DNA from: Actinotalea sp.
Lineage (GTDB): Bacteria > Actinomycetota > Actinomycetes > Actinomycetales > Cellulomonadaceae
Length of the DNA stretch: 12,397 nt
Direction: 5' to 3'
Assembly: GCA_014360395.1 (NCBI GenBank)
Contig: JACIXM010000291.1
Coordinates: forward strand, 1 to 12,397
Under the pieces are notes generated by a model, which was given only the letters and a program-made list of their open reading frames with translations, had not been told where the DNA came from and did not search any database. Of this stretch, positions 1-6,766 are shown in pieces. Both the position numbers and the translations under genes were made by a program. The stretch's first letter is position 1. Each line of letters starts with the position of its first letter.

Positions 1-1469
1 CCGAGGGCCCGGCGCCCTCGCCGACCGGGGGGACCGGGCAGAGCACGGCCCCGCCGCTGAACGGGGGGCTCGAGGCGTTCTACGCCCAGGAGGTCACCTG
101 GGAGGCGTGCGGCGGATCGTTCCAGTGCGCGACGGTGCAGGCGCCGCTGGACTGGTCGGACCCCGACGCCGGCAGCATCGACCTCGCCCTGCGTCGGTCC
201 GCGGCGACGGGCAGCGAGGGCGACCGTGTCGGCGCGCTCCTGCTGAACCCCGGCGGCCCGGGTGGCTCCGGGACCTCGTTCGTCGAGTACGCCCGGACCG
301 TGTTCAGCGACCGGCTGCTGGCGGCGTACGACCTCGTGGGCTTCGACCCCCGCGGCGTCGGCAGCTCCAGCGCGGTGGCCTGCGGGGATCCCGCGGCGGT
401 GGACCGCTACCTCACCAGCGACCTGCCGGTGCGGGACCAGGCGAGCCTGGACGCCGCGCGGGAGGCGGCGCGGGAGTTCGGCGAGGCCTGCGTCGAGGCG
501 ACGGGCCCGCTGATCGAGCACGTCGACACGGTCAGCGCCGCGCGCGACCTGGACCTGCTGCGGGCGGTGCTCGGTGACGACCGTCTGCACTACGCGGGCT
601 TCTCGTACGGCACCCTCCTCGGGGCGACCTTCGCGGAGCTGTACCCGCAGAACGTCGGCCGGCTCCTCCTCGACGGCGCGCTGGACCCGTCCAACAGCAC
701 CGAGCAGCTCGTCGTCGGCCAGGCGGTGGGCTTCGAGGAGGCGCTGTGGTCCTACGTCGAGTACTGCCTCGCCGGCCCGGGGTGCCCGCTGACCGGTGAC
801 GTCGACGACGGCATGCAGCAGATCGACGGGCTCATGAGCTCGATCGAGGCCCGGCCGCTGCGCGCCGGCCAGGGGCGCGAGCTCAACGCGACCATGGCCT
901 TCTACGGCCTGGTCGTCACGCTCTACGACGACCAGACGTGGACGTACCTGACGCTCGCCCTGGAGGAGGCGCTGACCCAGCGCAGCGGCGCCATCTTCCT
1001 GGAGCTGGCGAACCTGTACCTGGAGCGGACCCCTGACGGGACGTACGGGTCGAACCAGATGCTCGCGTTCACCGCGATCAACTGCCTGGACTACCCCGCC
1101 GAGGAGATGTCGTACGAGGAGCTGGACCAGCTGGCGCGCGTCGTCGAGGCCCAGGCGCCCACGTTCGGCCGCGACTTCGTCATGTCCGCCGGGTGCGAGG
1201 CGTGGCCGGTCCAGAGCGTCCGCGAGCCGGCCCCGGTCACGGCCGAGGGCGCGGCGCCGATCCTCGTCGTCGGCACCACGGGCGACCCGGCGACGCCGTA
1301 CGCGTGGAGCGTCGCGCTGGCCGAACAGCTGTCCTCGGGTGTCCTGCTCACCTGGGAGGGCGAGGGGCACACCGCCTACGGCCGGGCGGGGGAGTGCGTC
1401 ACCGACGCCGTCGACGCCTACCTCGTCGACGGAACGGTGCCGGAGGACGGCACCGTCTGCAGCAACTGA
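1..1469 (+). CDS. Secreted alpha/beta-hydrolase, tripeptidyl aminopeptidase type (5' end missing)
   Basis: The frame is open from base 3 to the TGA at 1467-1469 and gives 488 visible residues; the true start and any signal peptide lie before the window. The first visible residues are a Pro/Ser/Thr/Gly-rich linker, as expected just after a secretion signal or lipobox. Next come the family hallmarks: an FYAQEVTWEAC block, CATVQAPLDW, the oxyanion segment NPGGPGGSG, and DLVGFDPRGVGSS. The nucleophile elbow is GFSYG, with Ser encoded at 603-605. Near the C-terminus are the acid Asp in GTTGDPATP and the His in GEGHTAYG. A Cys-containing tail (ECVTDAVDAYLVDGTVP) matches the TAP-like C-terminal domain. 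Members of this family release N-terminal tripeptides or hydrolyse esters outside the cell. All triad residues are intact, so it should be active. The substrate cannot be read from the sequence. Confidence 0.93.
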   Translation, partial: EGPAPSPTGGTGQSTAPPLNGGLEAFYAQEVTWEACGGSFQCATVQAPLDWSDPDAGSIDLALRRSAATGSEGDRVGALLLNPGGPGGSGTSFVEYARTVFSDRLLAAYDLVGFDPRGVGSSSAVACGDPAAVDRYLTSDLPVRDQASLDAAREAAREFGEACVEATGPLIEHVDTVSAARDLDLLRAVLGDDRLHYAGFSYGTLLGATFAELYPQNVGRLLLDGALDPSNSTEQLVVGQAVGFEEALWSYVEYCLAGPGCPLTGDVDDGMQQIDGLMSSIEARPLRAGQGRELNATMAFYGLVVTLYDDQTWTYLTLALEEALTQRSGAIFLELANLYLERTPDGTYGSNQMLAFTAINCLDYPAEEMSYEELDQLARVVEAQAPTFGRDFVMSAGCEAWPVQSVREPAPVTAEGAAPILVVGTTGDPATPYAWSVALAEQLSSGVLLTWEGEGHTAYGRAGECVTDAVDAYLVDGTVPEDGTVCSN

Positions 1470-1514
1470 CGGCAGGGACGTTCGGCTCTCGCCGCGGCGC
1501 CACGCCCCGGAGCA

Positions 1515-1535
1515 CGGTGGAGGAGGAGTCCACCG
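1515..1535 (+). promoter_or_regulatory. Hairpin with a GGAGGAG loop ahead of the small membrane gene
   Basis: CGGTGGA (1515-1521) and TCCACCG (1529-1535) are perfect 7-bp inverted arms around the 7-nt loop GGAGGAG. The loop resembles a strong Shine-Dalgarno sequence, but it lies 22 nt or more before the ATG at 1551, too far to be used directly. The working site is probably GGAG at 1542-1545, five nt before the ATG. The hairpin could be a weak terminator for the upstream hydrolase or a ribosome standby site. Its role is inferred. Confidence 0.4.
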
Positions 1536-1550
1536 GAGATCGGAGTCGAC

Positions 1551-1796
1551 ATGAGCGGGGCATCGCACCAGCGCCGCTGGGCGGACCTGACGGGTCGGCA
1601 GCGGACCGCGGTCATGGCCGGGGGCGCCGCGCAGCTGGCCCTGGCCGCCGCGGCCTGGGCCGACCTGGCGTGGCGGCCGGCGTACCAGGTCCGAGGCCGC
1701 AAGCCCGTCTGGGCCGGGGTCATCGCCGTGAGCTGGGTGGGGCCGGTCCTGTACTTCCTGCGGGGCATCTCCCACCACGCCGAGCCGATCCCGTGA
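1551..1796 (+). CDS. Small membrane protein with PLDc_N-like C-terminal half
   Basis: This 81-residue protein starts at an ATG preceded by GGAG five nt upstream. It has two hydrophobic stretches, at about residues 22-41 (MAGGAAQLALAAAAWADLAW) and 54-69 (VWAGVIAVSWVGPVLYFLRG). A short basic segment (QVRGRKP) lies between them. The second segment resembles the W-x-x-I/V...GP-x-LYF-x-x-G pattern of the PLDc_N domain, a short membrane unit found before phospholipase D domains or alone in actinobacterial proteins. No catalytic HKD motif is present, so it is not an enzyme by itself. It lies 81 nt after the hydrolase and could be co-transcribed with it, although a hairpin separates them. The membrane location is well supported; the biochemical role is unknown. 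Confidence 0.75.
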   Translation: MSGASHQRRWADLTGRQRTAVMAGGAAQLALAAAAWADLAWRPAYQVRGRKPVWAGVIAVSWVGPVLYFLRGISHHAEPIP

Positions 1797-1812
1797 CCTG
1801 AGTCGCTCCCGC

Positions 1813-1838
1813 TCACGTGGCCGACATCGATCATGTGA
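1813..1838. promoter_or_regulatory. Inverted repeat before the GNAT gene (candidate operator)
   Basis: TCACGTG (1813-1819) and CATGTGA (1832-1838) are inverted arms with one mismatch, which would be a G-U wobble in RNA, separated by 12 nt. The repeat lies between the small membrane gene and the preferred GNAT start at 1853. It could bind a dimeric regulator or form an RNA stem. No independent evidence is visible. Confidence 0.25.
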
Positions 1839-1852
1839 GCGATCCTGGAGGC

Positions 1853-2881
1853 ATGCCCTCCCTCCCTCTCGCCGACCTCGTGCTGCCCGCGACCTGGTCC
1901 CTGCGACCGGTCCACCCCTCGGAGGTGGACGAGCTGCACCGGCTCGCCGCCGCGCACGACGTGTCCGCCTGCGGTACGTCGACGACGTCCCGCGCCGCCG
2001 TCGAGGCGCAGGTCGTCGGTGACGGCGCCGCGGCCCGCAGCCACGCCGTCGTGACCGACCCCCACGGCCACGTGGTGGGGTGGGCGTCCGTGCACGACCG
2101 GGCCGCCGGCCGCGTCATCGTGGGGCTGTCCGTCGACCCTGGCGCCCCCGAGGCCGACGCCGACATGGTCGGCGCGGCGCTCTACGTCTGGGCGGAGCGG
2201 CAGGGGTGCCGGCTGGCGCGCGAGCGCGGGCTGGCCGAGACGCAGCTCGACGCGGGCGCCTTCGCCGGGGACGCGCGCAAGCACCGCTGGCTCGCGGCGG
2301 CCGGGTACCAGCGCGTCCGCACCTGGTGGCAGATGTCCCGGGCCGTCGCGGCAGCCGAGGGGGAGTCGGGTGCCTTCCCGCAGCCGCAGGAGGGCGTGGT
2401 CGTGCGGCAGGTCGTGGGCGACGACGGCGAGCCGTCCGAGGCGGACCTGCGCGCGGTCCACGACGTCCTCGAGACCGCCTTCACGGACCACTTCAACTAC
2501 CACGAGGAGTCGTTCGACGAGTTCGTCGAGCGGCAGCAGCAGGAGGTCGGCCACGCCTGGGACCACTGGTGGCTCGGTGAGGTCGAGGACGGCACGCCCG
2601 TCGGCGCGCTCATCGGCGAACGGTCCGTCGGGGAGGGCGGGCCGGACGGCACCTACGTCGCGTACCTCGGCGTGACCCAGGCGGCCCGCGGGCGGGGGGT
2701 GGCGACGTCGCTGCTGCAGGCGGTCATCGCCGACGCCGCGGCGCGCGGGCGCGACCGCGTGACGCTGGAGGTCGACGCCGACTCGCCCACCGGGGCGGAG
2801 CGCCTCTACGCGTCGATGGGCTTCGAGCAGCGGTACTCCACCGAGTCCTGGCACCGCGAGGTCGCCTGCGCCACCCGGTAG
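1853..2881 (+). CDS. Tandem GNAT-family N-acetyltransferase
   Basis: From the ATG at 1853 the protein has 342 residues and contains two GNAT-like halves. The C-terminal half (about residues 184-340) is well conserved. It has YLGVTQAARGRGVATSLLQAVI near residues 271-292, the acetyl-CoA loop with its R-G-x-G-x-A core, then TLEVDADSPTGAERLYASMGF, the usual end of the fold. The N-terminal half (about 12-160) has a GNAT-like strand (VVGWASVHD...VGLSVDP) but no R-G-x-G-x-A loop, so it is probably structural. This one-active, one-degenerate arrangement is also seen in mycothiol synthase (MshD), but the sequence is not specific enough to assign that role. The start is uncertain: in-frame GTG codons occur at 1817 and 1835, no start has a well-spaced ribosome site, and GGAGG at 1847-1851 sits only 1 nt before the ATG. 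The acceptor substrate is unknown. Confidence 0.88.
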   Translation: MPSLPLADLVLPATWSLRPVHPSEVDELHRLAAAHDVSACGTSTTSRAAVEAQVVGDGAAARSHAVVTDPHGHVVGWASVHDRAAGRVIVGLSVDPGAPEADADMVGAALYVWAERQGCRLARERGLAETQLDAGAFAGDARKHRWLAAAGYQRVRTWWQMSRAVAAAEGESGAFPQPQEGVVVRQVVGDDGEPSEADLRAVHDVLETAFTDHFNYHEESFDEFVERQQQEVGHAWDHWWLGEVEDGTPVGALIGERSVGEGGPDGTYVAYLGVTQAARGRGVATSLLQAVIADAAARGRDRVTLEVDADSPTGAERLYASMGFEQRYSTESWHREVACATR

Positions 2882-2945
2882 CCCGGTTCCCGCCGCTGAC
2901 CGGGCCCGCCCCGGCGAGGGGCCGCTCGCGAACGCGGCGACGACG

Positions 2946-2976
2946 AAGGCCCCGTCACCACCGGTGACGGGGCCTT
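2946..2976. terminator. Shared terminator hairpin between the GNAT gene and tRNA-Thr
   Basis: AAGGCCCCGTCACC and GGTGACGGGGCCTT are perfect 14-bp inverted arms around a 3-nt ACC loop. No long T tract follows on either strand, as is usual in GC-rich actinobacteria. The hairpin lies 65 nt past the GNAT stop on the plus strand and 7 nt past the tRNA 3' end on the minus strand. It can therefore serve both converging transcripts. Confidence 0.85.
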
Positions 2977-2982
2977 CCGCTG

Positions 2983-3055
2983 AGCCGCCTAAGGGAATCG
3001 AACCCTTGACCTTCTCATTACGAGTGAGACGCTCTGCCGACTGAGCTAAGGCGGC
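2983..3055 (-). tRNA. tRNA-Thr (anticodon CGT)
   Basis: Read on the minus strand, the 73 nt fold into a complete cloverleaf. The acceptor stem GCCGCCT pairs perfectly with AGGCGGC. The D arm is GCTC/GAGC, and the anticodon stem TCTCA/TGAGA holds the loop CTCGTAA. The T stem AAGGG/CCCTT holds the loop TTCGATT. The anticodon CGT reads ACG, a frequent threonine codon in such GC-rich genomes. The discriminator base is T and the CCA end is not encoded. A promoter lies about 38-66 nt upstream and a strong hairpin lies just downstream, so it looks like a single-gene transcription unit. Confidence 0.97.
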
Positions 3056-3092
3056 GGGACTGCTGGTGCGCACCGGGCGGTGAGCGGGCCCT

Positions 3093-3121
3093 ACTGTACC
3101 CACGCTCGCTCCCCGCACCAA
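3093..3121 (-). promoter_or_regulatory. Promoter of tRNA-Thr
   Basis: On the minus strand, TTGGTG (3121-3116) is followed by exactly 17 nt and then TACAGT (3098-3093). These fit the -35 and -10 elements of a housekeeping sigma promoter (TTGACA, TANNNT). Transcription would begin near 3086, leaving about 30 nt of leader before the mature tRNA 5' end at 3055. The -35 element overlaps the hairpin described at 3111-3128. Confidence 0.65.
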
Positions 3122-3128
3122 AGCGGGG
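3111..3128. terminator. Small hairpin after the alpha/beta-hydrolase gene
   Basis: CCCCGC (3111-3116) and GCGGGG (3123-3128) are perfect 6-bp arms around the loop ACCAAA. It lies 6 nt past the stop of the minus-strand hydrolase and may end its transcript. In the hydrolase orientation the loop reads TTTGGT, which contains most of the tRNA promoter's -35 element. The stem is short, so termination may be partial. Confidence 0.45.
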
Positions 3129-3134
3129 CCCGCG

Positions 3135-3791
3135 TCAGGCCGCGGTCCGCGCCGGGCTGCGCCGCAGGGCGTGCAGGGCCTCGGTCAGGACCCGGTTGAA
3201 CGCGGCGGGCGCGAAGAGGTTGACGTCGTGGCCCACGCGCGGGACCACCGTCAGGTGCGCGTCGGGGTGTGCCGCGAGGAAGCGGCGTTCGTCCAGGCGC
3301 AGGAGGTCCCGCCCGCCGTTGACGAACCACACCGGCACGAGCAGGCGGCGCAGGTCCGCGAGCGAGGAGTGGCCGTGCACGGCCGCGAGCATGTCGGTCA
3401 CGACGCGCCAGGACGTGGCCGACGGGCGGAACGTCTGCACGAGGCGGGCGGAGATCCGCCGGTACAGGCTCAGCGGCTTGCCGCGCAGCTCGGTGGTGCA
3501 GCCGGCCAGGACCAGGCCGGCGAGCTTGGGCTGGTGCAACGCCGCGTAGGCCAGGGACATGTAGCCGCCGAGGGACATCCCGACCAGCAGCGGAGGCATG
3601 TCGCAGGACTCGACGGCCTGGTCGATGGCGCGGTGCGCCGCGGCGAGGCTGAACCGCTCGTGCTCACGGCGACCGTGGCCCGGCAGGTCGACCGTCACCA
3701 CCGGGTGGCCGGCGCGCTCCATGGCCGCCACCTGCTCGGTCCAGATCTCCGACGACGTCCGGACGCCGTGCACGAACACGACAGGTCGCAT
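3135..3791 (-). CDS. Alpha/beta hydrolase
   Basis: This is a compact 218-residue alpha/beta-hydrolase without a signal peptide, so it should be cytoplasmic. The start ATG at 3791 follows AGAGGA with a 3-nt gap. The oxyanion motif HG is at residues 8-9 in VVFVHGVRTSSEIW. The segment VVTVDLPGHGRR (about 31-42) precedes the nucleophile elbow GMSLGG with Ser73. The acid is probably Asp162 in VNGGRDLL and the base His188 in RVGHDV. The triad is complete and correctly ordered. The closest broad group is the esterase/lipase/haloalkane-dehalogenase-type fold (Abhydrolase_6), but the substrate cannot be named. The cap between strands 6 and 7 (residues 100-150) is short and basic. The gene lies 120 nt after the polymerase gene on the same strand and probably has its own promoter. 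Confidence 0.9.
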   Translation of the reverse strand: MRPVVFVHGVRTSSEIWTEQVAAMERAGHPVVTVDLPGHGRREHERFSLAAAHRAIDQAVESCDMPPLLVGMSLGGYMSLAYAALHQPKLAGLVLAGCTTELRGKPLSLYRRISARLVQTFRPSATSWRVVTDMLAAVHGHSSLADLRRLLVPVWFVNGGRDLLRLDERRFLAAHPDAHLTVVPRVGHDVNLFAPAAFNRVLTEALHALRRSPARTAA

Positions 3792-3911
3792 ACATCCTCT
3801 TCAGGCTCTACCCCTGCTCGGCCCCCACCGGGGACCCACCACCGACCGTAACCCCGCCGCGCGAGGATCTCTTCCCGAGGGACGCCCGGAGCTCTCGCCC
3901 CCGTCCGGCCG

Positions 3912-4982
3912 TCAGTCCCTGGGCCGGTCGCGGTCCTTGGACGGCTGCACACGCTTCGGCTCACCGGGCATCTTCGGGTACTCCGGCGGGTAGGGCAGGT
4001 CGCCGTGACCGTGCTCGGCCTCGTCCCGGTCGGCGAGCTCCAGGAGCGGCTCGAGGGAGAACCGCGGCCCGGCGCCCGCGACGAGCGGGGCGTAGAGGTC
4101 GCCGACGTCGGCGAACCGCGCGGGGACGGTCGTGACGTCGAAGTCGTCCGGGTCGACGTCGGGCAGCTCCTCCCACGTCACCGGTGTGGACACGGTGGCG
4201 CGCGCGTTGGCGCGGATCGAGTACGCCGACGCGATGGTCCGGTCGCGGGCCATCTGGTTGTAGTCGACGAAGATCTTCTGCCCGCGCTCCTCCTTCCACC
4301 ACTTGATGGTCACGACGTCCGGGAGCCGCCGCTCCAGCTCCCGACCCAGCGCGATGGTCGCCCGCCGCGCCTGCGTGAAGGTCCACCGCGGCTCGATCGG
4401 CACGAAGACGTGCACCCCGCGCCCGCCGGACGTCTTGGGCCAGCCCTCCATGCCCATCTCGTGCAGGATCTCCCGCACGTGCGGGGCGACGCGCGCCGCG
4501 TCGGCGAAGTCCGTCCCCGGCTGGGGGTCCAGGTCGATGCGCAGCTGGTCGGGGGCCTCGACGTCGTCGCGGGTGACCGGCCAGGGGTGGAAGGTGATCG
4601 TCCCGAGGTTCGCGGCCCAGGCGACGACGGCGAGCTCGGTGGGGCACACCTCGTCCGCCGTCCGTCCGCTGGGGAACGCGATCCGCGCGGTCTGGACGTA
4701 GTCCGGCGCGCCCTGCGGGACCCGCTTCTGGTAGAACGCGTCGCCCTTGTTGTCGGCCCGCGTGGACATCACAGCGCCCTCGAAGACGCCCCGCGGCCAG
4801 CGCTCGAGCGTCGTCGGCCGGTCCCGCAGGGCGCCGAGGATCCCGTCGCCGACGGCGACGAAGTACTCGACGACGTCGCGCTTGGTCAGCTCCCGCCCGG
4901 GGAAGTACGGCCGGTCGGGGTTGCTCACCCGGACGGTGCGGCCCGCGACCTCGAGCTCGACCGCGGGCGTCGTCGCTGCCAT
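3912..4982 (-). CDS. Stand-alone LigD-type DNA polymerase/primase (PolDom)
   Basis: This 356-residue protein matches the polymerase domain of the bacterial NHEJ ligase LigD, an archaeo-eukaryotic primase fold that adds nucleotides at broken DNA ends with a preference for rNTPs. Visible motifs are VSNPDRPYFPGRELTKRDVVEYF at the N-terminus, the metal-binding pair Asp150/Asp152 in LRIDLDPQPG, SGGRGVHVFVP with His191, and the third Asp240 in IFVDYNQMARDRTIASAYSIR. All catalytic positions are present. There is no ligase or 3'-phosphoesterase domain. The C-terminal tail (PPEYPKMPGEPKRVQPSKDRDRPRD) is basic and proline-rich. The family-like N-terminus supports ATG 4982, although no ribosome site precedes it and an in-frame ATG exists at 5030. 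Stand-alone members in mycobacteria are linked to NHEJ or other repair. No ku gene is in view. Confidence 0.93.
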   Translation of the reverse strand: MAATTPAVELEVAGRTVRVSNPDRPYFPGRELTKRDVVEYFVAVGDGILGALRDRPTTLERWPRGVFEGAVMSTRADNKGDAFYQKRVPQGAPDYVQTARIAFPSGRTADEVCPTELAVVAWAANLGTITFHPWPVTRDDVEAPDQLRIDLDPQPGTDFADAARVAPHVREILHEMGMEGWPKTSGGRGVHVFVPIEPRWTFTQARRATIALGRELERRLPDVVTIKWWKEERGQKIFVDYNQMARDRTIASAYSIRANARATVSTPVTWEELPDVDPDDFDVTTVPARFADVGDLYAPLVAGAGPRFSLEPLLELADRDEAEHGHGDLPYPPEYPKMPGEPKRVQPSKDRDRPRD

Positions 4983-5065
4983 GACCGCACGGTAGGCCCG
5001 GGGGGCGGCGACCGCGACCCCCGACCGCATGTCAGGGCGGGGGCCGACGCCTGCGGGCTCCCACC

Positions 5066-5359
5066 TCAGACGGCCGCGGGCTCCGTCCCGGTCGTGCCGT
5101 AGCGCGCGGCCGCGCGGGCCCGGCGCCGGGCAGCCTCGACCTCGCGGTCCCGCGGTGCGGCCTGCGTCACGAGGTCGGCCAGCAGGTGCGCCGTGACGTG
5201 CGCGACCTGCTCGACGGCGCGGTCGAACACCTCCTGGTTGGCGCGCGACGGCTTCGTCATCCCGCTCACCTTGCGCACGTACTGCAGCGCGGCGGCGCGG
5301 ACCTCCTCGTCCGTGGTGGACGGCGTGAGGTTGTGGAGCGTCCTGATGTTGCGGCACAC
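5066..5359 (-). CDS. DUF2277 family protein
   Basis: This 97-residue protein opens V/M-C-R-N-I-R-T-L-H-N, followed by TTDEEVRAAALQYVRKVSGMTKPS and NQEVFDRAV. The end, PRDREVEAARRRARAAARYG, completes the pattern, which is that of DUF2277, a small family of unknown function. The frame is open further upstream to 5458, but the family N-terminus and an AGGAGG site five nt before the GTG at 5359 fix the start. It is probably soluble and mostly helical, with a very basic C-terminus. The conserved Cys at position 2 is intact. It lies 83 nt upstream of the LigD-type polymerase on the same strand and may share its transcript. I infer no function from that. Confidence 0.92.
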   Translation of the reverse strand: MCRNIRTLHNLTPSTTDEEVRAAALQYVRKVSGMTKPSRANQEVFDRAVEQVAHVTAHLLADLVTQAAPRDREVEAARRRARAAARYGTTGTEPAAV

Positions 5360-5448
5360 GGTGGCCTCCTGGGCGGCAGCCCCGGCCCGGGCCCGGGGTC
5401 CTCGTCCCAGGAGACCACGGCGGTCGTCGCCGGTGGTAGACACGTCCC

Positions 5449-5733
5449 GTGAGCACACCGGACCCCGCCGCTCCGACGGCGGCCGAACCCGTCAGCGCCG
5501 CCCTCCGCGACGCCAAGGCGCGCGCCCGCTCGACCCACTACACGGTCGGAACGCTGCGTTCGGACCCCGACGGCACGCTCTGGCTCGAGTGCTCCTGCGG
5601 GACGCTCCTGCGCAACGGCCCGACGTGGAGCCTCGACGAGCACGTCCGACTGCACCGGGCCGAGGCGAAGTACCTCGAGCTGTCCGCCGCCGCTCCGCCT
5701 GGGATCCCGCGGCTCATCGACCCGCGGCGCTGA
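5449..5733 (+). CDS. Short hypothetical protein with CxC...HxxxH pattern
   Basis: This 94-residue protein begins at GTG 5449, 89 nt from the divergent DUF2277 gene. No Shine-Dalgarno sequence is visible, so it may be translated from a leaderless message. The first 25 residues are Ala/Pro-rich and probably disordered. The middle segment TLWLECSCGTLLRNGPTWSLDEHVRLHRAEAKY carries Cys48, Cys50, His65 and His69, a spacing that could hold one zinc ion. I do not recognise a named family. There are no membrane segments. Codons end almost only in G or C, which supports a real gene. It ends on a hairpin that faces the convergent DUF5701-like gene. Confidence 0.75.
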   Translation: MSTPDPAAPTAAEPVSAALRDAKARARSTHYTVGTLRSDPDGTLWLECSCGTLLRNGPTWSLDEHVRLHRAEAKYLELSAAAPPGIPRLIDPRR

Positions 5734-5752
5734 CGACGGCGGGTCCGTCGTC
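5732..5752. terminator. Hairpin between convergent genes
   Basis: GACGACGG (5732-5739) and CCGTCGTC (5745-5752) are perfect 8-bp arms around the loop CGGGT. The stem begins inside the TGA stop of the CxC protein, and the opposing gene ends at 5781. Its position suggests a two-way terminator; no T tract follows. Confidence 0.6.
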
Positions 5753-5780
5753 CGGCCGCGCGCCGGGTCTCCGCGCTGGG

Positions 5781-6542
5781 TCACGCGTCCCGGTCGGCCA
5801 CCTGCAGTCGCCGGGCGGCGTGCGCAGCGCCCAGCCAGTCGTGCGGGTTGCGGTCCCAGCACCAGCCGAGCTTCGGCCGTCCGGCGCTGAGCCACACGGC
5901 GGGCACGCGCTGGTCGCCGCGGCGGGACCCCATGAGCGAGAAGCAGCGGTTCGGGCGCAGGACGTCGGGCCGGACGACGACCAGCGCGAGCCCCTCGGCC
6001 ACGGTGAGCGGGGTGCGGCCCGCGGCCCGGACGGCGGCGAGCGCGGCCTCCGGGGGCGTGCCGTGGAACGGGCCCCCCGTGTCCACGCCGAGGAGGAGGT
6101 GGTCGCCCTCGCTGCCCACGACGCCCTCGACCGGTCGGTACGTGACGAGCTCGTCGTCGGGGACGACGCTCAGGCCGCGCCGCCCGCCGTGGCGCAGAGC
6201 GGGGACGACGGCGTTGAGCACGGCGGCCGGCAGGTCGGGCACGAGGACGACGGGCACGTGGTCCCCGCGCGCGTCAGCATCGCGGGCGGCGGCGGCGGCG
6301 GCGGCGGCGTCGTCGTCGTCGGTGGTCGGCTGCGCCAGGAGCGCCCGGCGCAGCGGCGCCACGCGGCCGCGCAGGGCGTCCTCGTCCAGGCCGAGGAGGG
6401 CGGCGACACCGGTCGCGACGTAGGCGCGGACCTGGCGGTCGAGCTCCTCCTCGATCGGAGCGGCCGGGTCGAACGGCGGTGCGGCCCCGGTGGCGGCCGC
6501 GGTCGGCAGGCGGGGGTCGACGGGGACGACGGTCTGGGGCAC
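5781..6542 (-). CDS. DUF5701-like protein of unknown function
   Basis: This 253-residue protein starts at GTG 6542 with AGGAGG four nt upstream. It contains EEELDRQVRAYVATGVAALLGLDEDALRGRVAPLR (about residues 31-65), a conserved core GDHVPVVLVPDLPA...GLSVVPDDELVTYRPVEG (about 93-140), YLLGVDTG-like HLLLGVDTGG, then PLTVAEGLALVVVRPDVL and the end GWCWDRNPHDWLGAAHAARR. I recall this arrangement from DUF5701, an actinobacterial family without known function. The name is from memory, not a search. The protein is soluble with no signal or membrane segment and has no recognised catalytic motif. A run of four Asp and eight Ala (residues about 75-86), encoded by a pure triplet repeat, interrupts a helical region and looks like a recent slippage expansion. 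Confidence 0.82.
   Translation of the reverse strand: MPQTVVPVDPRLPTAAATGAAPPFDPAAPIEEELDRQVRAYVATGVAALLGLDEDALRGRVAPLRRALLAQPTTDDDDAAAAAAAARDADARGDHVPVVLVPDLPAAVLNAVVPALRHGGRRGLSVVPDDELVTYRPVEGVVGSEGDHLLLGVDTGGPFHGTPPEAALAAVRAAGRTPLTVAEGLALVVVRPDVLRPNRCFSLMGSRRGDQRVPAVWLSAGRPKLGWCWDRNPHDWLGAAHAARRLQVADRDA
6285..6320. repeat. Triplet repeat (GGC)8(GTC)4 inside the DUF5701-like gene
   Basis: Eight GGC units (6285-6308) run directly into four GTC units (6309-6320). On the coding minus strand they read (GAC)4(GCC)8, giving DDDDAAAAAAAA. Uniform codons within a run suggest replication slippage. A change in unit number would keep the frame and only lengthen the linker. Confidence 0.9.
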
Positions 6543-6766
6543 GGGACCTCCTCGGACGACGTGGGCGGACCGTGGGTGAACGCTCGCGCCCCGGGCCCGG
6601 TTCCCCCGCCGTGGAGGCCCGGGGTCCCGGGGCGGCCCTCGGGCGAAGATGCGAGACTGAGGGAGCCGTCAGGCAGCGCCGCGACGCGCCGCGCGATGGC
6701 GTGGCAGGGTGGTCCTGGGACCGGGGGTCCCGAGGATCGTCGAGACGTAGGACCGAGGAGGGGCAG
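6543..6766. other. Divergent intergenic region, DUF5701-like / HATPase
   Basis: These 224 nt separate two divergent genes and should hold promoters for both. I find the two ribosome sites (AGGAGG for the left gene; GAGGAGG at 6755-6761 for the right gene) but no convincing -35/-10 pair. GC-rich palindromic patches such as the area around 6617-6639 could fold. No short gene with good codon pattern is evident. Confidence 0.4.

Noticed and set aside
1853..2881. Naming the GNAT gene mshD (mycothiol synthase).
   Set aside because: Both have a degenerate and an active GNAT half, but this arrangement is shared by other acetyltransferases and no mycothiol-specific residues could be confirmed.
1418..3121. 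Long minus-strand open frame opposite the small membrane protein, GNAT gene and tRNA.
   Set aside because: It runs through the tRNA gene and opposite a clear GNAT gene, with Arg/Pro/Gly-rich text and no recognisable domain; it is a product of high GC.
5360..5458. N-terminal extension of the DUF2277 frame.
   Set aside because: The family starts at the (M/V)CRNI residues, and an AGGAGG site sits five nt before that GTG.
4983..5516. N-terminal extension of the LigD-type polymerase frame up to 5516.
   Set aside because: It overlaps the DUF2277 gene in another frame and looks like its Arg/Pro-rich shadow; family similarity begins at about 4982.
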